From JBHJHP01 sp042219825 (GTDB lineage: Bacteria; Bacteroidota; Bacteroidia; Bacteroidales; UBA5342): DNA of 64,000 nt. How positions within the stretch are numbered: position 1 is the first letter of the stretch; each line of letters starts with the position of its first letter. Where the stretch lies: NCBI RefSeq assembly GCF_042219825.1, contig NZ_JBHJHQ010000003.1, forward strand, positions 310,001 through 374,000. The letters run 5' to 3'. The position numbers and the translations under genes are program-made. Under the pieces are notes generated by a model. That model did no database searches. It saw nothing but the letters and a program-made list of their open reading frames with translations, and was not told where the DNA came from. Shown in pieces: positions 33,635-41,135 of this stretch.

Positions 33635-34006
33635 ATGAAGTATTTAAGAACTGGCTTACATGAGTTTGAGACAGCTGCAGAATTGCAGAAGTTTATTCAG
33701 GAAAATGAAAACGTAATGGTTTGTACAGGCCGTATGGGTCCTATGTGTATTCCTGTTTACGGAATCATGGAAGAACTGGAAGAAGAAGAGAAATACAGCC
33801 ATGTTAAATTTGCTGTAATGGCATTTGACAGCCCTGAAGCACACATCGTTCGTAACGATCCCAAATGTGCAGGTTTTATGGGATTGCCTTTTACCATGTA
33901 TTACAAAAACGGAGAAACAGCACACGCTACATCAAGCATCCAGAGTATGGATATGGTGACTTCAATTCTTGACAGAGAATTCGCCGCTGCTAATGTAGAA
34001 AAATAA
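33635..34006 (+). CDS. Thioredoxin-fold protein with MGPM in place of CGPC
   Basis: The 123-residue protein has a thioredoxin fold: the helix-strand start (FETAAELQKFIQENENVMVC), the active-site loop and the cis-proline region (GFMGLPFTMYYKNGE). Where thioredoxins have WCGPC the chain reads RMGPMC (residues 33-38). Both active-site cysteines are thus methionine, while C30 and C38 flank the loop as a CX7C pair. Classic dithiol exchange is therefore unlikely unless C30/C38 substitute. It sits between a NifX-like gene and thioredoxin reductase, which suggests a shared redox path. No substrate is known. Confidence 0.75.
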   Translation: MKYLRTGLHEFETAAELQKFIQENENVMVCTGRMGPMCIPVYGIMEELEEEEKYSHVKFAVMAFDSPEAHIVRNDPKCAGFMGLPFTMYYKNGETAHATSSIQSMDMVTSILDREFAAANVEK

Positions 34007-34096
34007 GACCCAGGTCAAATGATTATTTGGTTCATGCTTTCATGCGTGAACCAAATTCATTTATCCCAATTTTCTTGCTTAATAAATAATTTTACC

Positions 34097-35062
34097 ATGA
34101 ACGAAGAATTATATGATGTAATCATTTTAGGGGCCGGACCGGCAGGACTCTCCGCCGGAATTTATGCTTCACGGAGTAAGCTTAAAACACTGATTTTGAA
34201 TGAAGGAGCGATTGGAGGGCAGGTTACGCTTACAGAGGAGATTGCAAACTATCCGGGTGTTGAAACCACACACGGATACATGCTGGTGAATACCATGAAG
34301 AACCAGGCCAAATCGTTCGGATGTAAAATCAAAGCCAACCTGTCAGTTACCGGTTACCGGTTGAACCAAAATATCAAAGAGATTGAGGTGAACGGAAAAG
34401 AAGTATATAAGGCAAAATCGGTAATCATAGCTGCTGGTGGTAAACCCCGCCCATTGGGTATACCGGGTGAAGCCGAATTGAAAGGCCGCGGCGTATCCTA
34501 TTGTGCCACCTGCGATGGTGACTTTTTTACAGGAAAGGAACTGGTAGTGGTAGGCGGAGGAAACTCTGCGCTGGAAGAGGCTGTGGCACTGACGAATTAT
34601 GCCACAAAGGTGACTATCGTTCATCAGTTCGATCATTTTCAGGCTTTTGAACATGCAGTGAATGAGGCCAAAAATAATCCAAAGATTGCCTTCGTAATGG
34701 AAAGTGAATTACGCAAAATCAGCGGAACAGATGGCGTGGAATCTGTGGTAATTGAAAACCTGAAAAGCGGCGAACAAACCGAACTAAAAACAGACGGTGT
34801 GTTTGTGTTCATCGGCTATGTGCCGAACACTGATAATATCAAACACCTGGTTAAAACAAACGACCGGGGAGAAATTCTGGCTGATGCCGATATGAAAACT
34901 AATATTCCCGGTGTGTTTGCAGCTGGTGATTCCATTCAAAAAAGATACAGACAGGTAACCACTGCCGTAGCAGATGGTACCATTGCAGCACTTTCAACAT
35001 CAGATTACGTGCGCAGTGTATTCGTTGAAAAAGAAGAAGAAATTGCCATTAGTGCAGTATAA
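34097..35062 (+). CDS. trxB: Thioredoxin reductase (NADPH)
   Basis: From MNEELYDVIILGAGPAGLSA (ATG 34097) the protein is 321 residues, the usual size; the frame open to 34019 adds 26 residues without family likeness. The FAD-binding GAGPAG, the redox pair C136/C139 in SYCATCDGDFF, the NADPH-binding VVGGGNSALEEA and the C-terminal VFAAGDSIQKRYRQVTTA are all present. The enzyme reduces thioredoxin at the cost of NADPH in the cytoplasm. It lies 90 bases after the unusual thioredoxin-like gene. Whether that protein is its substrate is open, since its CGPC is missing. Confidence 0.95.
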   Translation: MNEELYDVIILGAGPAGLSAGIYASRSKLKTLILNEGAIGGQVTLTEEIANYPGVETTHGYMLVNTMKNQAKSFGCKIKANLSVTGYRLNQNIKEIEVNGKEVYKAKSVIIAAGGKPRPLGIPGEAELKGRGVSYCATCDGDFFTGKELVVVGGGNSALEEAVALTNYATKVTIVHQFDHFQAFEHAVNEAKNNPKIAFVMESELRKISGTDGVESVVIENLKSGEQTELKTDGVFVFIGYVPNTDNIKHLVKTNDRGEILADADMKTNIPGVFAAGDSIQKRYRQVTTAVADGTIAALSTSDYVRSVFVEKEEEIAISAV

Positions 35063-35140
35063 AATATAACATCCGGTTTCGTAATACAGCCAATTACAAA
35101 CCAGTTTTTGTTATAGTAGCGATTGTTAGAGGTTAGATAA

Positions 35141-35170
35141 TTAAGGGTTTCGCATATGCGGGGCCCTTAA
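35141..35170. repeat. GAGGG-type palindrome, copy 4 (diverged)
   Basis: TTAAGGGTTTCGCATATGCG continues GGGCCCTTAA, with TTAAGGG/CCCTTAA arms of 7 perfect pairs and an inner CGCATATGCG. It begins 78 bases after the trxB stop in the 425-base spacer 35063-35487, which otherwise holds only the hairpin cluster and copy 5. Confidence 0.55.
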
Positions 35171-35229
35171 TTTGTTTTTGGTGGGAGCGCGACACAAATC
35201 TAGAAAACAATAGTTTTAAATCCTCCGTC

Positions 35230-35347
35230 TCCCGACGCTTTGGTCGGGATCCACCTCCTTTCAGGCAAGGAGGACAGTCATCCACTAATTAAAGGTTTCA
35301 AAGTCCCCCTTAGAAAAAGGGGGTGTCATGACTGCAATGTCATGACA
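35230..35347. repeat. Cluster of four adjacent hairpins
   Basis: Four stem-loops follow each other without coding sequence: TCCCGAC/GTCGGGA (35230-35249), CCTCCTT/AAGGAGG (35254-35273), CCCCCT/AGGGGG (35305-35323) and TGTCATGAC/GTCATGACA (35324-35347). They sit in the spacer between trxB and the glycosylase gene. The packing resembles a composite repetitive extragenic element. Confidence 0.65.
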
Positions 35348-35417
35348 GGGGATTTTTTACCATTTAAAACTTTAACATCAAACTCTACCGATATTATGTC
35401 CCTCCGGAACAATGTCG

Positions 35418-35452
35418 TAGCGAGGGCTTCGCTTTGAGCGAAACCCTCGCTA
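35418..35452. repeat. GAGGG-type palindrome, copy 5
   Basis: TAGCGAGGGCTTCGCTTTGA continues GCGAAACCCTCGCTA, a 35-base hairpin almost identical to copy 3. It lies 36 bases before the glycosylase start codon. Confidence 0.75.
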
Positions 35453-35487
35453 ACTATTAAAGAAATTCACTATTTTAGTCAAACTAA

Positions 35488-36006
35488 ATGCTGGTTATGG
35501 CTGAAAGACTTAAACGGGAATTTTACATACGTAATGTGCTTAAGGTAGCTCCGAATCTGCTGGGAAAAACCATTGCTGTAAATCATGGCGATGAAATTTT
35601 GCGCTATAAAATTACTGAAGTTGAGGCCTATAACGGATTCGAAGACAAAGCCTGCCATGCTTCCAAGGGCCGTACCAAGCGCACCGAAATCATGTTTCAC
35701 GAAGGTGGCCATGTATACATGTACCTTATCTATGGCATGTACTGGATGCTGAATATTGTAACCGGACCAAAAGATATTCCGCAGGCTGTTCTGATCCGCG
35801 GTATTGAAGGGTTCGATGGTCCCGGGAAAGCAGGAAAAGCACTTGGACTGGACAAATCATTTTACGGCGAAGATCTGACTACTTCCAACCGTATCTGGAT
35901 CGAAGATGCTCCGGTGATTTCTGATCTTGTCACCACACCACGCATTGGTATTGACTATGCCGGCGAGCCCTGGATAAGTAAACACTGGCGATGGAAAATG
36001 TTATAA
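35488..36006 (+). CDS. 3-methyladenine DNA glycosylase (AAG/MPG family)
   Basis: The enzyme removes alkylated or deaminated purines from DNA. The 172-residue protein shows the AAG blocks KVAPNLLGKTIA, KITEVEAYNGFEDKACHASKG (general-base glutamate in TEVEAY), the DNA-intercalating VYMYLIYGMYWMLN, VTGPKDIPQAVLIRGIEG and the C-terminal RIGIDYAGEPW. It is at the short end for the family, but the conserved core is complete. The true start may be the second ATG, 35497. It is transcribed alone. Confidence 0.9.
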   Translation: MLVMAERLKREFYIRNVLKVAPNLLGKTIAVNHGDEILRYKITEVEAYNGFEDKACHASKGRTKRTEIMFHEGGHVYMYLIYGMYWMLNIVTGPKDIPQAVLIRGIEGFDGPGKAGKALGLDKSFYGEDLTTSNRIWIEDAPVISDLVTTPRIGIDYAGEPWISKHWRWKML

Positions 36007-36147
36007 TTTCGAGTTACGAATGAGGAATTAGGAATTATCTGACTTACTCAAAAGCTTTGTTTTACGTATTTGCAATAGCAGCGAGCTTGTTTTTAATTTA
36101 TTCATTCATAAATTTAAACCAATACTACAACTTTAAATTAAGGACTA

Positions 36148-36555
36148 ATGGAAAATGATCAAACAAAGTATTATTACAAGTGTGAAAATTGTGGTTACCT
36201 GACAGAAATAAAGCATACAAATCATATTTGGTGTTATAACTGCACAGAACAGTTCTCAAATTACTTTAAAAAGTGGCATCAGAATAATAATAAAGATCTA
36301 GAAAGCTATCAAAAGGAAATATGCCATGGATTCAATAAATCTGAATTATTAAACAATGTTGAACAATACAATAAAAAGGTTGAGATACAAACGCCTACTA
36401 AAGAGCAAATTATGCGTCGAACTTATATTAAGCAAGGTATTTCAGTGGAAGCAGCATATCGCAACCACTGGGACTTTGATAGGATAAAGTATTATGTACT
36501 TGGGCTTGTTGCCATTGCAATTGTTGCAATGATAATAAAAATACTGGCTTCCTGA
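36148..36555 (+). CDS. Small membrane protein with N-terminal CxxC zinc-ribbon-like pair
   Basis: The 135-residue protein begins YYYKCENCGYLTEI and, 16 residues later, WCYNCTEQF. The two CxxC pairs are spaced as in a zinc ribbon, with a histidine-bearing stretch between. A charged helical middle follows, with the QGISVEAAYRNHWDF motif, then one membrane segment at about 112-133. The topology places the zinc ribbon in the cytoplasm. No family is recognised, and it has its own spacer on both sides. Confidence 0.6.
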   Translation: MENDQTKYYYKCENCGYLTEIKHTNHIWCYNCTEQFSNYFKKWHQNNNKDLESYQKEICHGFNKSELLNNVEQYNKKVEIQTPTKEQIMRRTYIKQGISVEAAYRNHWDFDRIKYYVLGLVAIAIVAMIIKILAS

Positions 36556-36635
36556 TGGCATACCAAATTCAATTTAAATATTGCAGCACAAAAAATAATC
36601 ATGAATTAAGACTGAGGATTTTGTGGATATAATTC

Positions 36636-37697
36636 CTAATTGATAATAAACCCTCCTCCCAAAATCAAATTCCCCTGCATAAAAACGGCAGTCTGGCCTT
36701 TGGCGATGGCATATTCGGGTTCGGATAAAACAACTTTTAAAATCTGATCATCATCGGTTTTATACAGCCGTCCTTTGGCCAGTTGTTTGCGATAGCGGAT
36801 TTTTACATCCAGCTCCGTTTCCATCACTTTTTCAAGATCGATAAAATAGAAGTTGGTGATAAAAAATTCAGATTTGTAAAGCTGATCGTGTGGGCCCAGC
36901 GTAATATTTTTGGTTGTGGGATCAATTTCAGTGACAAACAGCGGGCCATCAATATTGAGATTAAACCCTCTGCGCTGGCCTACTGTATACAGATGAATGC
37001 CGTTATGCGGACCAAGAACTTCTCCTTCCGGCGAAACAAAGTTTCCTTTTAGTGCATTCAGCTTCCCCTCCGGCACATATTTTTCTAAAAACTGCTGGTA
37101 TCCTTCGCCGGCGAAACATACACTCAGGCTGTCCTTCTTTTTAGCCATGGACGTAAATCCGACTTTGTCCAGGTATTCGCGGACTTTTACTTTAGTGGTC
37201 TGTCCCAACGGGAATAAAATCCGGGGCATCCACTCTTTACGTATGCTCCACAAAAAAAAGCTTTGATCCTTATCAGGATCAGCGGCCACAGAAATGACCT
37301 GTTGTTCCTGCCAGTTTTCAATCTGCGAATAGTGCCCCGTGCCTACAAACCTGCAATTCAGCCGATCTGCATACTCCAGCAGCAAGGGCCATTTCAGCGT
37401 TTTGTTGCACAATGCGCACGGAAAGGGTGTAATACCGTTTATATACTGATCAATAAACGGTTGAATGATGGTTTTGGCAAAGTCTTCCCGCACATCCACT
37501 ACATCAATGGGAATGCCTGTTTGGATGGCAAGATTTTCAAACACATCAAAAACCGGTTGCAGGTTATCTGATTCGTGATAAAAAACAAAGTGAATGCCGT
37601 ATACCACATACCCCTGATCTTTTAACATCAGTGCGGTTGCCGTGGAATCCACGCCGCCACTCATGGCCACTAATACGGATGTTGCGTTTGTGTTCAA
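36636..37697 (-). CDS. mnmA: tRNA-specific 2-thiouridylase
   Basis: The enzyme installs the 2-thio group on wobble U34 of glutamate, glutamine and lysine tRNAs, using ATP and relayed sulfur. The 353-residue protein has the PP-loop VAMSGGVDSTATALML, the first catalytic cysteine in PCALCNKTLKW, the second in SVCFAGEGYQQFLEKY, and the VGQRRGFNL motif. The C-terminal beta domain ends ILGGGFIIN. It starts 8 bases before the prfB stop on the same strand. The lengths and blocks are normal. Confidence 0.95.
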   Translation of the reverse strand: MNTNATSVLVAMSGGVDSTATALMLKDQGYVVYGIHFVFYHESDNLQPVFDVFENLAIQTGIPIDVVDVREDFAKTIIQPFIDQYINGITPFPCALCNKTLKWPLLLEYADRLNCRFVGTGHYSQIENWQEQQVISVAADPDKDQSFFLWSIRKEWMPRILFPLGQTTKVKVREYLDKVGFTSMAKKKDSLSVCFAGEGYQQFLEKYVPEGKLNALKGNFVSPEGEVLGPHNGIHLYTVGQRRGFNLNIDGPLFVTEIDPTTKNITLGPHDQLYKSEFFITNFYFIDLEKVMETELDVKIRYRKQLAKGRLYKTDDDQILKVVLSEPEYAIAKGQTAVFMQGNLILGGGFIIN

Positions 37698-37705
37698 ACC
37701 GAAAA

Positions 37706-38816
37706 TTAACGTGTTGATACCACACTGTCGCTGGCACCGAACATCATGAGATAAGCCTTGATGAAATCATCCAGATCGCCATCCATAACAGCCGGAACAT
37801 TGGATGTTTCATGACCGGTACGCAGGTCCTTCACCATTTTGTAAGGCTGAAACACATACGAACGAATTTGTGATCCCCACTCGTTTTTCTGCTTCGTTCC
37901 TTCAATCTTTTCCTGCTCTTCCATGCGCTTGCGAAGTTCAAGTTCGTACAGTTGCGACTTTAAAATTCGCATGGCATTTTCCTTATTGCCCAACTGGGAA
38001 CGACTCTCTGTATTTTCAATAATGATCCCGGAAGGCGCATGCCGCAAACGGACACCGGTTTCCACCTTGTTCACATTCTGTCCTCCGGCACCACCCGAAC
38101 GGAAGGTTTCCCATGTAATATCAGCCGGATTAACCTCAATTTCAATGGTATCATCCACCAAAGGCGCTACAAAAACCGAAGTAAACGATGTCATACGTTT
38201 GTTCTGCGCATTAAACGGCGACAAGCGAACCAGCCGATGCACACCATTTTCGCCTTTGAGATAACCGTAGGCATAATCGCCTTCCACCTGGAGCGTAACC
38301 GATTTAACACCGGTTTCATCACCAGGTACAAAATGTGTTTCAGTAACTTTGTATTTATGACTTTCGCACCAGCGCAGGTACATGCGCAGCAGCATATCAG
38401 CCCAATCGTTGGATTCTGTTCCTCCGGCTCCTGCGTTGATTTTAATAATAGTACCCATGCGATCTTCTTCGCGGCGCAGCATATTTTTCAGCTCCAGCGC
38501 CTCAATCAGGTTAACTGTTTCAGCATAGTGTTGGTCCACCTCATCTTCGGAAGCTTCCCCTTCTTTCTGAAAATCGTAAAGCACCTGTAAATCTTCAATG
38601 GAAGTATTGATGTCGTTGTATCTACCAACCCAGTCTTTCAGATCGTTCAGCTCTTTCATCTGAGCCTCGGCTGATTTAGGGTCATCCCAGAAATCGGGCG
38701 CCTGGGTACGCATTTCCTGTTCTTCGAGTTCTATCTGCTTTCGGTCGATGTCAAAGGTACCTCCTCAGAACATCCCGTCGGGATGAGAGTTCTTTGATAT
38801 TTTCAATTGTAATCAT
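37706..38816 (-). CDS. prfB: Peptide chain release factor 2, expressed by programmed +1 frameshift
   Basis: Release factor 2 recognises UGA and UAA stop codons and hydrolyses peptidyl-tRNA. The complete gene starts at 38816 (MITIENIKELSSRRDVLRRY), meets an in-frame TGA at codon 22 (38753-38751) and continues in the +1 frame from GAC at 38752, giving 369 residues. Reading only from the internal ATG at 38713 would lose the first 34. The shift site is CTT TGA C with a Shine-Dalgarno-like AGGAGG three bases upstream, as in Escherichia coli. The SPF anticodon-like motif (VRLSPFNAQNK) and the GGQ motif (GGAGGQNVNKVE) are both present. mnmA follows after 8 bases. Confidence 0.95.
38751..38765 (-). 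other. Programmed +1 frameshift site of prfB
   Basis: On the minus strand the sequence reads AGGAGG-TAC-CTT-TGA, with the AGGAGG at 38765-38760, the slippery CTT at 38756-38754 and the stop TGA at 38753-38751. When release factor 2 is scarce the ribosome slips by one base at CTT and avoids the stop, giving autoregulation. Confidence 0.92.
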
Positions 38817-38839
38817 GGTTATTTAAATTTTTACGGCTA

Positions 38840-38847
38840 CAAAAGTA
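38840..38847 (-). promoter_or_regulatory. -7 element (TACTTTTG) for prfB
   Basis: TACTTTTG on the minus strand fits TAnnTTTG and lies 23 bases before the prfB start codon. No clear -33 TTG is found at 19-21 bases. Confidence 0.5.
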
Positions 38848-38880
38848 GGAAATCAATTACGATTTACGAATTAATTCGAA

Positions 38881-38911
38881 CCGAGGGTTTCGTTTTAAAC
38901 GAAGCCCTCGG
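38881..38911. repeat. GAGGG-type palindrome, copy 6
   Basis: CCGAGGGTTTCGTTTTAAAC continues GAAGCCCTCGG, a 31-base palindrome, flanked by ACGAATTA and TTAATTCGT that extend it. It lies between the prfB promoter and the end of the arginase-fold gene. Confidence 0.75.
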
Positions 38912-38943
38912 TTAATTCGTAATTCATCATTCCCCTTTACTGA

Positions 38944-40065
38944 TTATTTAAGGTGTTTGTGCCACTTATAATACACATCCGGAATTTTATTGGCCCGGGC
39001 ATAATGATAATCATCAATGGTACAGGACACGATCATTTGTTTCACCGCATCAATCTCCAGCCACCAGCGGTTATTCTGCGGGTTATTGTAGAATACCATC
39101 TCATGGTCAATATCAGATTGCTGCACCACGAATTTTTTATATGTTGAAATGTCCCTGACCGGATAATCTTTGTAACGCTTATCCAGACCATCCAAAAAAT
39201 GCCATATGGCCTGGGCTGCAAGTTTTGAGGTCTGGTTATTCAGATCACATTCCGGGTTAGTCTCAAATAACGAAAATAATGAAATCCTGTCGCTGAAACC
39301 GGCATAGCGGGCAAGCTGACACAATTCTTCTCCAAACAAACCATTTGGTGATCCGTATTCCACACCCGGTCCGTCTGCCAAACGAACGGCACCCATATCC
39401 ATAGCTACGATATCCGCATCACGAAAAAGTGGTTCTGTAATATGAATCTGCTTTCTCAACTGTCCCAATCTGATCACATTCTTCGGAAAATTTGTAAAGG
39501 GCTTCAAATAGGTCTCGTCGTACAAATAACTTTGATAGCCAACCAAACTGAACGATAACAGGTCCGGATCATTCAGCACCTGATTCAGATAATTCCGATG
39601 ATCAAAATCCTCCGAATCGTTAGCATCCAGTGTTTGATCCACGGCAACCATGTTGACCTTTCCACATGCCTCTTTCACACCGTTGAAAAGCGGTAGTGCA
39701 AAATCGTTGGATCCGCCTAATATAACCGGAATAACCCTGTTTGTTATCAGATAGGCAACCACCTCCTCCAGTGCAAAATAAGCATCTTTTACCGTTTTGC
39801 TTTTTATGTTACCCAAATCAGAAACATAAATGTTCTTGAAGCTTCCGCGTAAACCGTACAGTGCCTGTCTGATGGTCTCAGTGCTTTTCGCCGATCCTTT
39901 ATTAGTGGTCCCGTTAGTATCGTTCGAAATTCCGATGATCGCCACATCATAATCCACCTGTGTAGAAACAACAGATTTTAAAACTTCACCAAGCGACTGA
40001 CCTTTAGAAAGATGTCCGGATTGTTTTGCAACTTCCACGGGTTCTGTATAATCGTAAATATCCAT
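38944..40065 (-). CDS. Arginase/formimidoylglutamase-fold protein with degenerate metal ligands
   Basis: The 373-residue protein has the ureohydrolase fold: TNKGSAKSTETIRQALYGLR near the start, VIPVILGGSNDFALPLFNGV, VNMVAVDQTLDAND and IVAMDMGAVRLADGPGVEYG. In active ureohydrolases the manganese ligands occur as GG(D/S)H, DAHxD and DxD. Here these positions read GGSN (117-120), DQTLD (143-147) and DMG (223-225). Two or more ligands are missing, so hydrolysis of a guanidino group is doubtful. Bacteroidota have related proteins annotated as formimidoylglutamase. The gene lies 1 base after the stop of the FMN enzyme gene. Confidence 0.8.
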   Translation of the reverse strand: MDIYDYTEPVEVAKQSGHLSKGQSLGEVLKSVVSTQVDYDVAIIGISNDTNGTTNKGSAKSTETIRQALYGLRGSFKNIYVSDLGNIKSKTVKDAYFALEEVVAYLITNRVIPVILGGSNDFALPLFNGVKEACGKVNMVAVDQTLDANDSEDFDHRNYLNQVLNDPDLLSFSLVGYQSYLYDETYLKPFTNFPKNVIRLGQLRKQIHITEPLFRDADIVAMDMGAVRLADGPGVEYGSPNGLFGEELCQLARYAGFSDRISLFSLFETNPECDLNNQTSKLAAQAIWHFLDGLDKRYKDYPVRDISTYKKFVVQQSDIDHEMVFYNNPQNNRWWLEIDAVKQMIVSCTIDDYHYARANKIPDVYYKWHKHLK

Positions 40066-40066
40066 T

Positions 40067-41017
40067 TTATAAGGTTCCTGAATTTGTAATCCGGGTCAAA
40101 GCCTGATTATATGACTCCATTAAATCTTTCATAATCTCTTTAACCGGCTTAATGTAATTTATCGTTGCCGATACCTGGCCAATTTCCAGTTCGCCCTCTT
40201 CCATATCGCCTTCAAAGATTCCTCTTTTTGCCCTTCCCCTTCCTAAAATATCCTTAAGTTCTTCAACTGTTGCGCACCGCAATTCGGCTTCAGCAACCCT
40301 GTTGTAAAAGCTGTTTCTAATTAAACGCACCGGGGTAAGCTTTTTTAAAGACAGCATAGTGTCTCCTTCGCTTATAGAGGCGACTTTCTGTTTAAAATTG
40401 ACGTGTGCAGACGATTCTTCTGAAGCAGCAAACAATGAACCAATCTGCACACCTTCGGCTCCCAGCGCAAAAGCTGCCAGCATACTTTCGCCTGAACCAA
40501 TTCCTCCTGCAGCAATAAGAGGTAACGATGTAGCCCTTCTTACGGCGGGGATTAGGGTCATGGTTGTTGTTTCGTCCCTTCCGTTATGCCCTCCTGCTTC
40601 GAAACCTTCGGCGACAATGGCATCCACTCCGGCAGCTTCGCATTTTTCTGCAAATCGGGTTGCCGAGACCACATGAACCACCGTCACACCAAGATCCTTT
40701 AAGTAAGACGTCCATTGTTTGGGATTACCTGCCGAGGTAATAACTATTTTAATCTCCTCATCCTTTATGATCTCCATTATCTTATCCACATTGGGATATA
40801 ATAAAGGGACATTCACCCCAAACGGTTTATTTGTTGCCGCTTTGGTTTTCAGAATATTTTCTTTTAAAATTTCCGGATACATCGATCCTGCACCCAGTAT
40901 CCCGAGGCCTCCGTTATTTGCCACTGCCGAAGCCAGTCTCCATCCACTACACCACACCATACCTGCTTGAATAACAGGATATTTAATCTTAAATAACTCC
41001 GTAATCCGGTTCCTCAT
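40067..41017 (-). CDS. Nitronate monooxygenase / FabK-like FMN enzyme
   Basis: The 316-residue protein is a TIM-barrel FMN enzyme of the 2-nitropropane dioxygenase/FabK family. It opens YPVIQAGMVW, has the catalytic-type histidine in GFEAGGHNGRDETTT and the phosphate-binding LIAAGGIGSG and GAEGVQIGSLF. Members oxidise alkyl nitronates or reduce enoyl-ACP in fatty-acid synthesis; the sequence alone does not choose. The arginase-fold gene begins 1 base downstream. A possible -7 element (TATTTTTG) lies at 41036-41043 on this strand. Confidence 0.85.
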   Translation of the reverse strand: MRNRITELFKIKYPVIQAGMVWCSGWRLASAVANNGGLGILGAGSMYPEILKENILKTKAATNKPFGVNVPLLYPNVDKIMEIIKDEEIKIVITSAGNPKQWTSYLKDLGVTVVHVVSATRFAEKCEAAGVDAIVAEGFEAGGHNGRDETTTMTLIPAVRRATSLPLIAAGGIGSGESMLAAFALGAEGVQIGSLFAASEESSAHVNFKQKVASISEGDTMLSLKKLTPVRLIRNSFYNRVAEAELRCATVEELKDILGRGRAKRGIFEGDMEEGELEIGQVSATINYIKPVKEIMKDLMESYNQALTRITNSGTL

Positions 41018-41057
41018 AATTATATTAATTTAATTCAAAAATAGATATTAATTTTTG

Positions 41058-41065
41058 TACTTTTG
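41058..41065 (+). promoter_or_regulatory. -7 element (TACTTTTG) for the patatin/barrel gene
   Basis: TACTTTTG fits TAnnTTTG and lies 70 bases ahead of the ATG at 41136, in the divergent spacer shared with the FMN enzyme gene. No good -33 TTG is found at the usual distance. Confidence 0.4.
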
Positions 41066-41135
41066 GTCAATATATTAAAAACCTGACAAATCACTTTTTT
41101 GTTATACAATAACACGTATTGGTTTATTTAGCTGA

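Noticed and set aside
38713..38816. prfB as a truncated or broken gene
   Set aside because: The in-frame TGA sits in the known CTT TGA C shift site with an AGGAGG upstream; the gene is intact by programmed frameshifting.
28843..38911. CRISPR array from the repeated GAGGG palindromes
   Set aside because: The copies are kilobases apart with genes between; there are no regular spacers and no cas genes.
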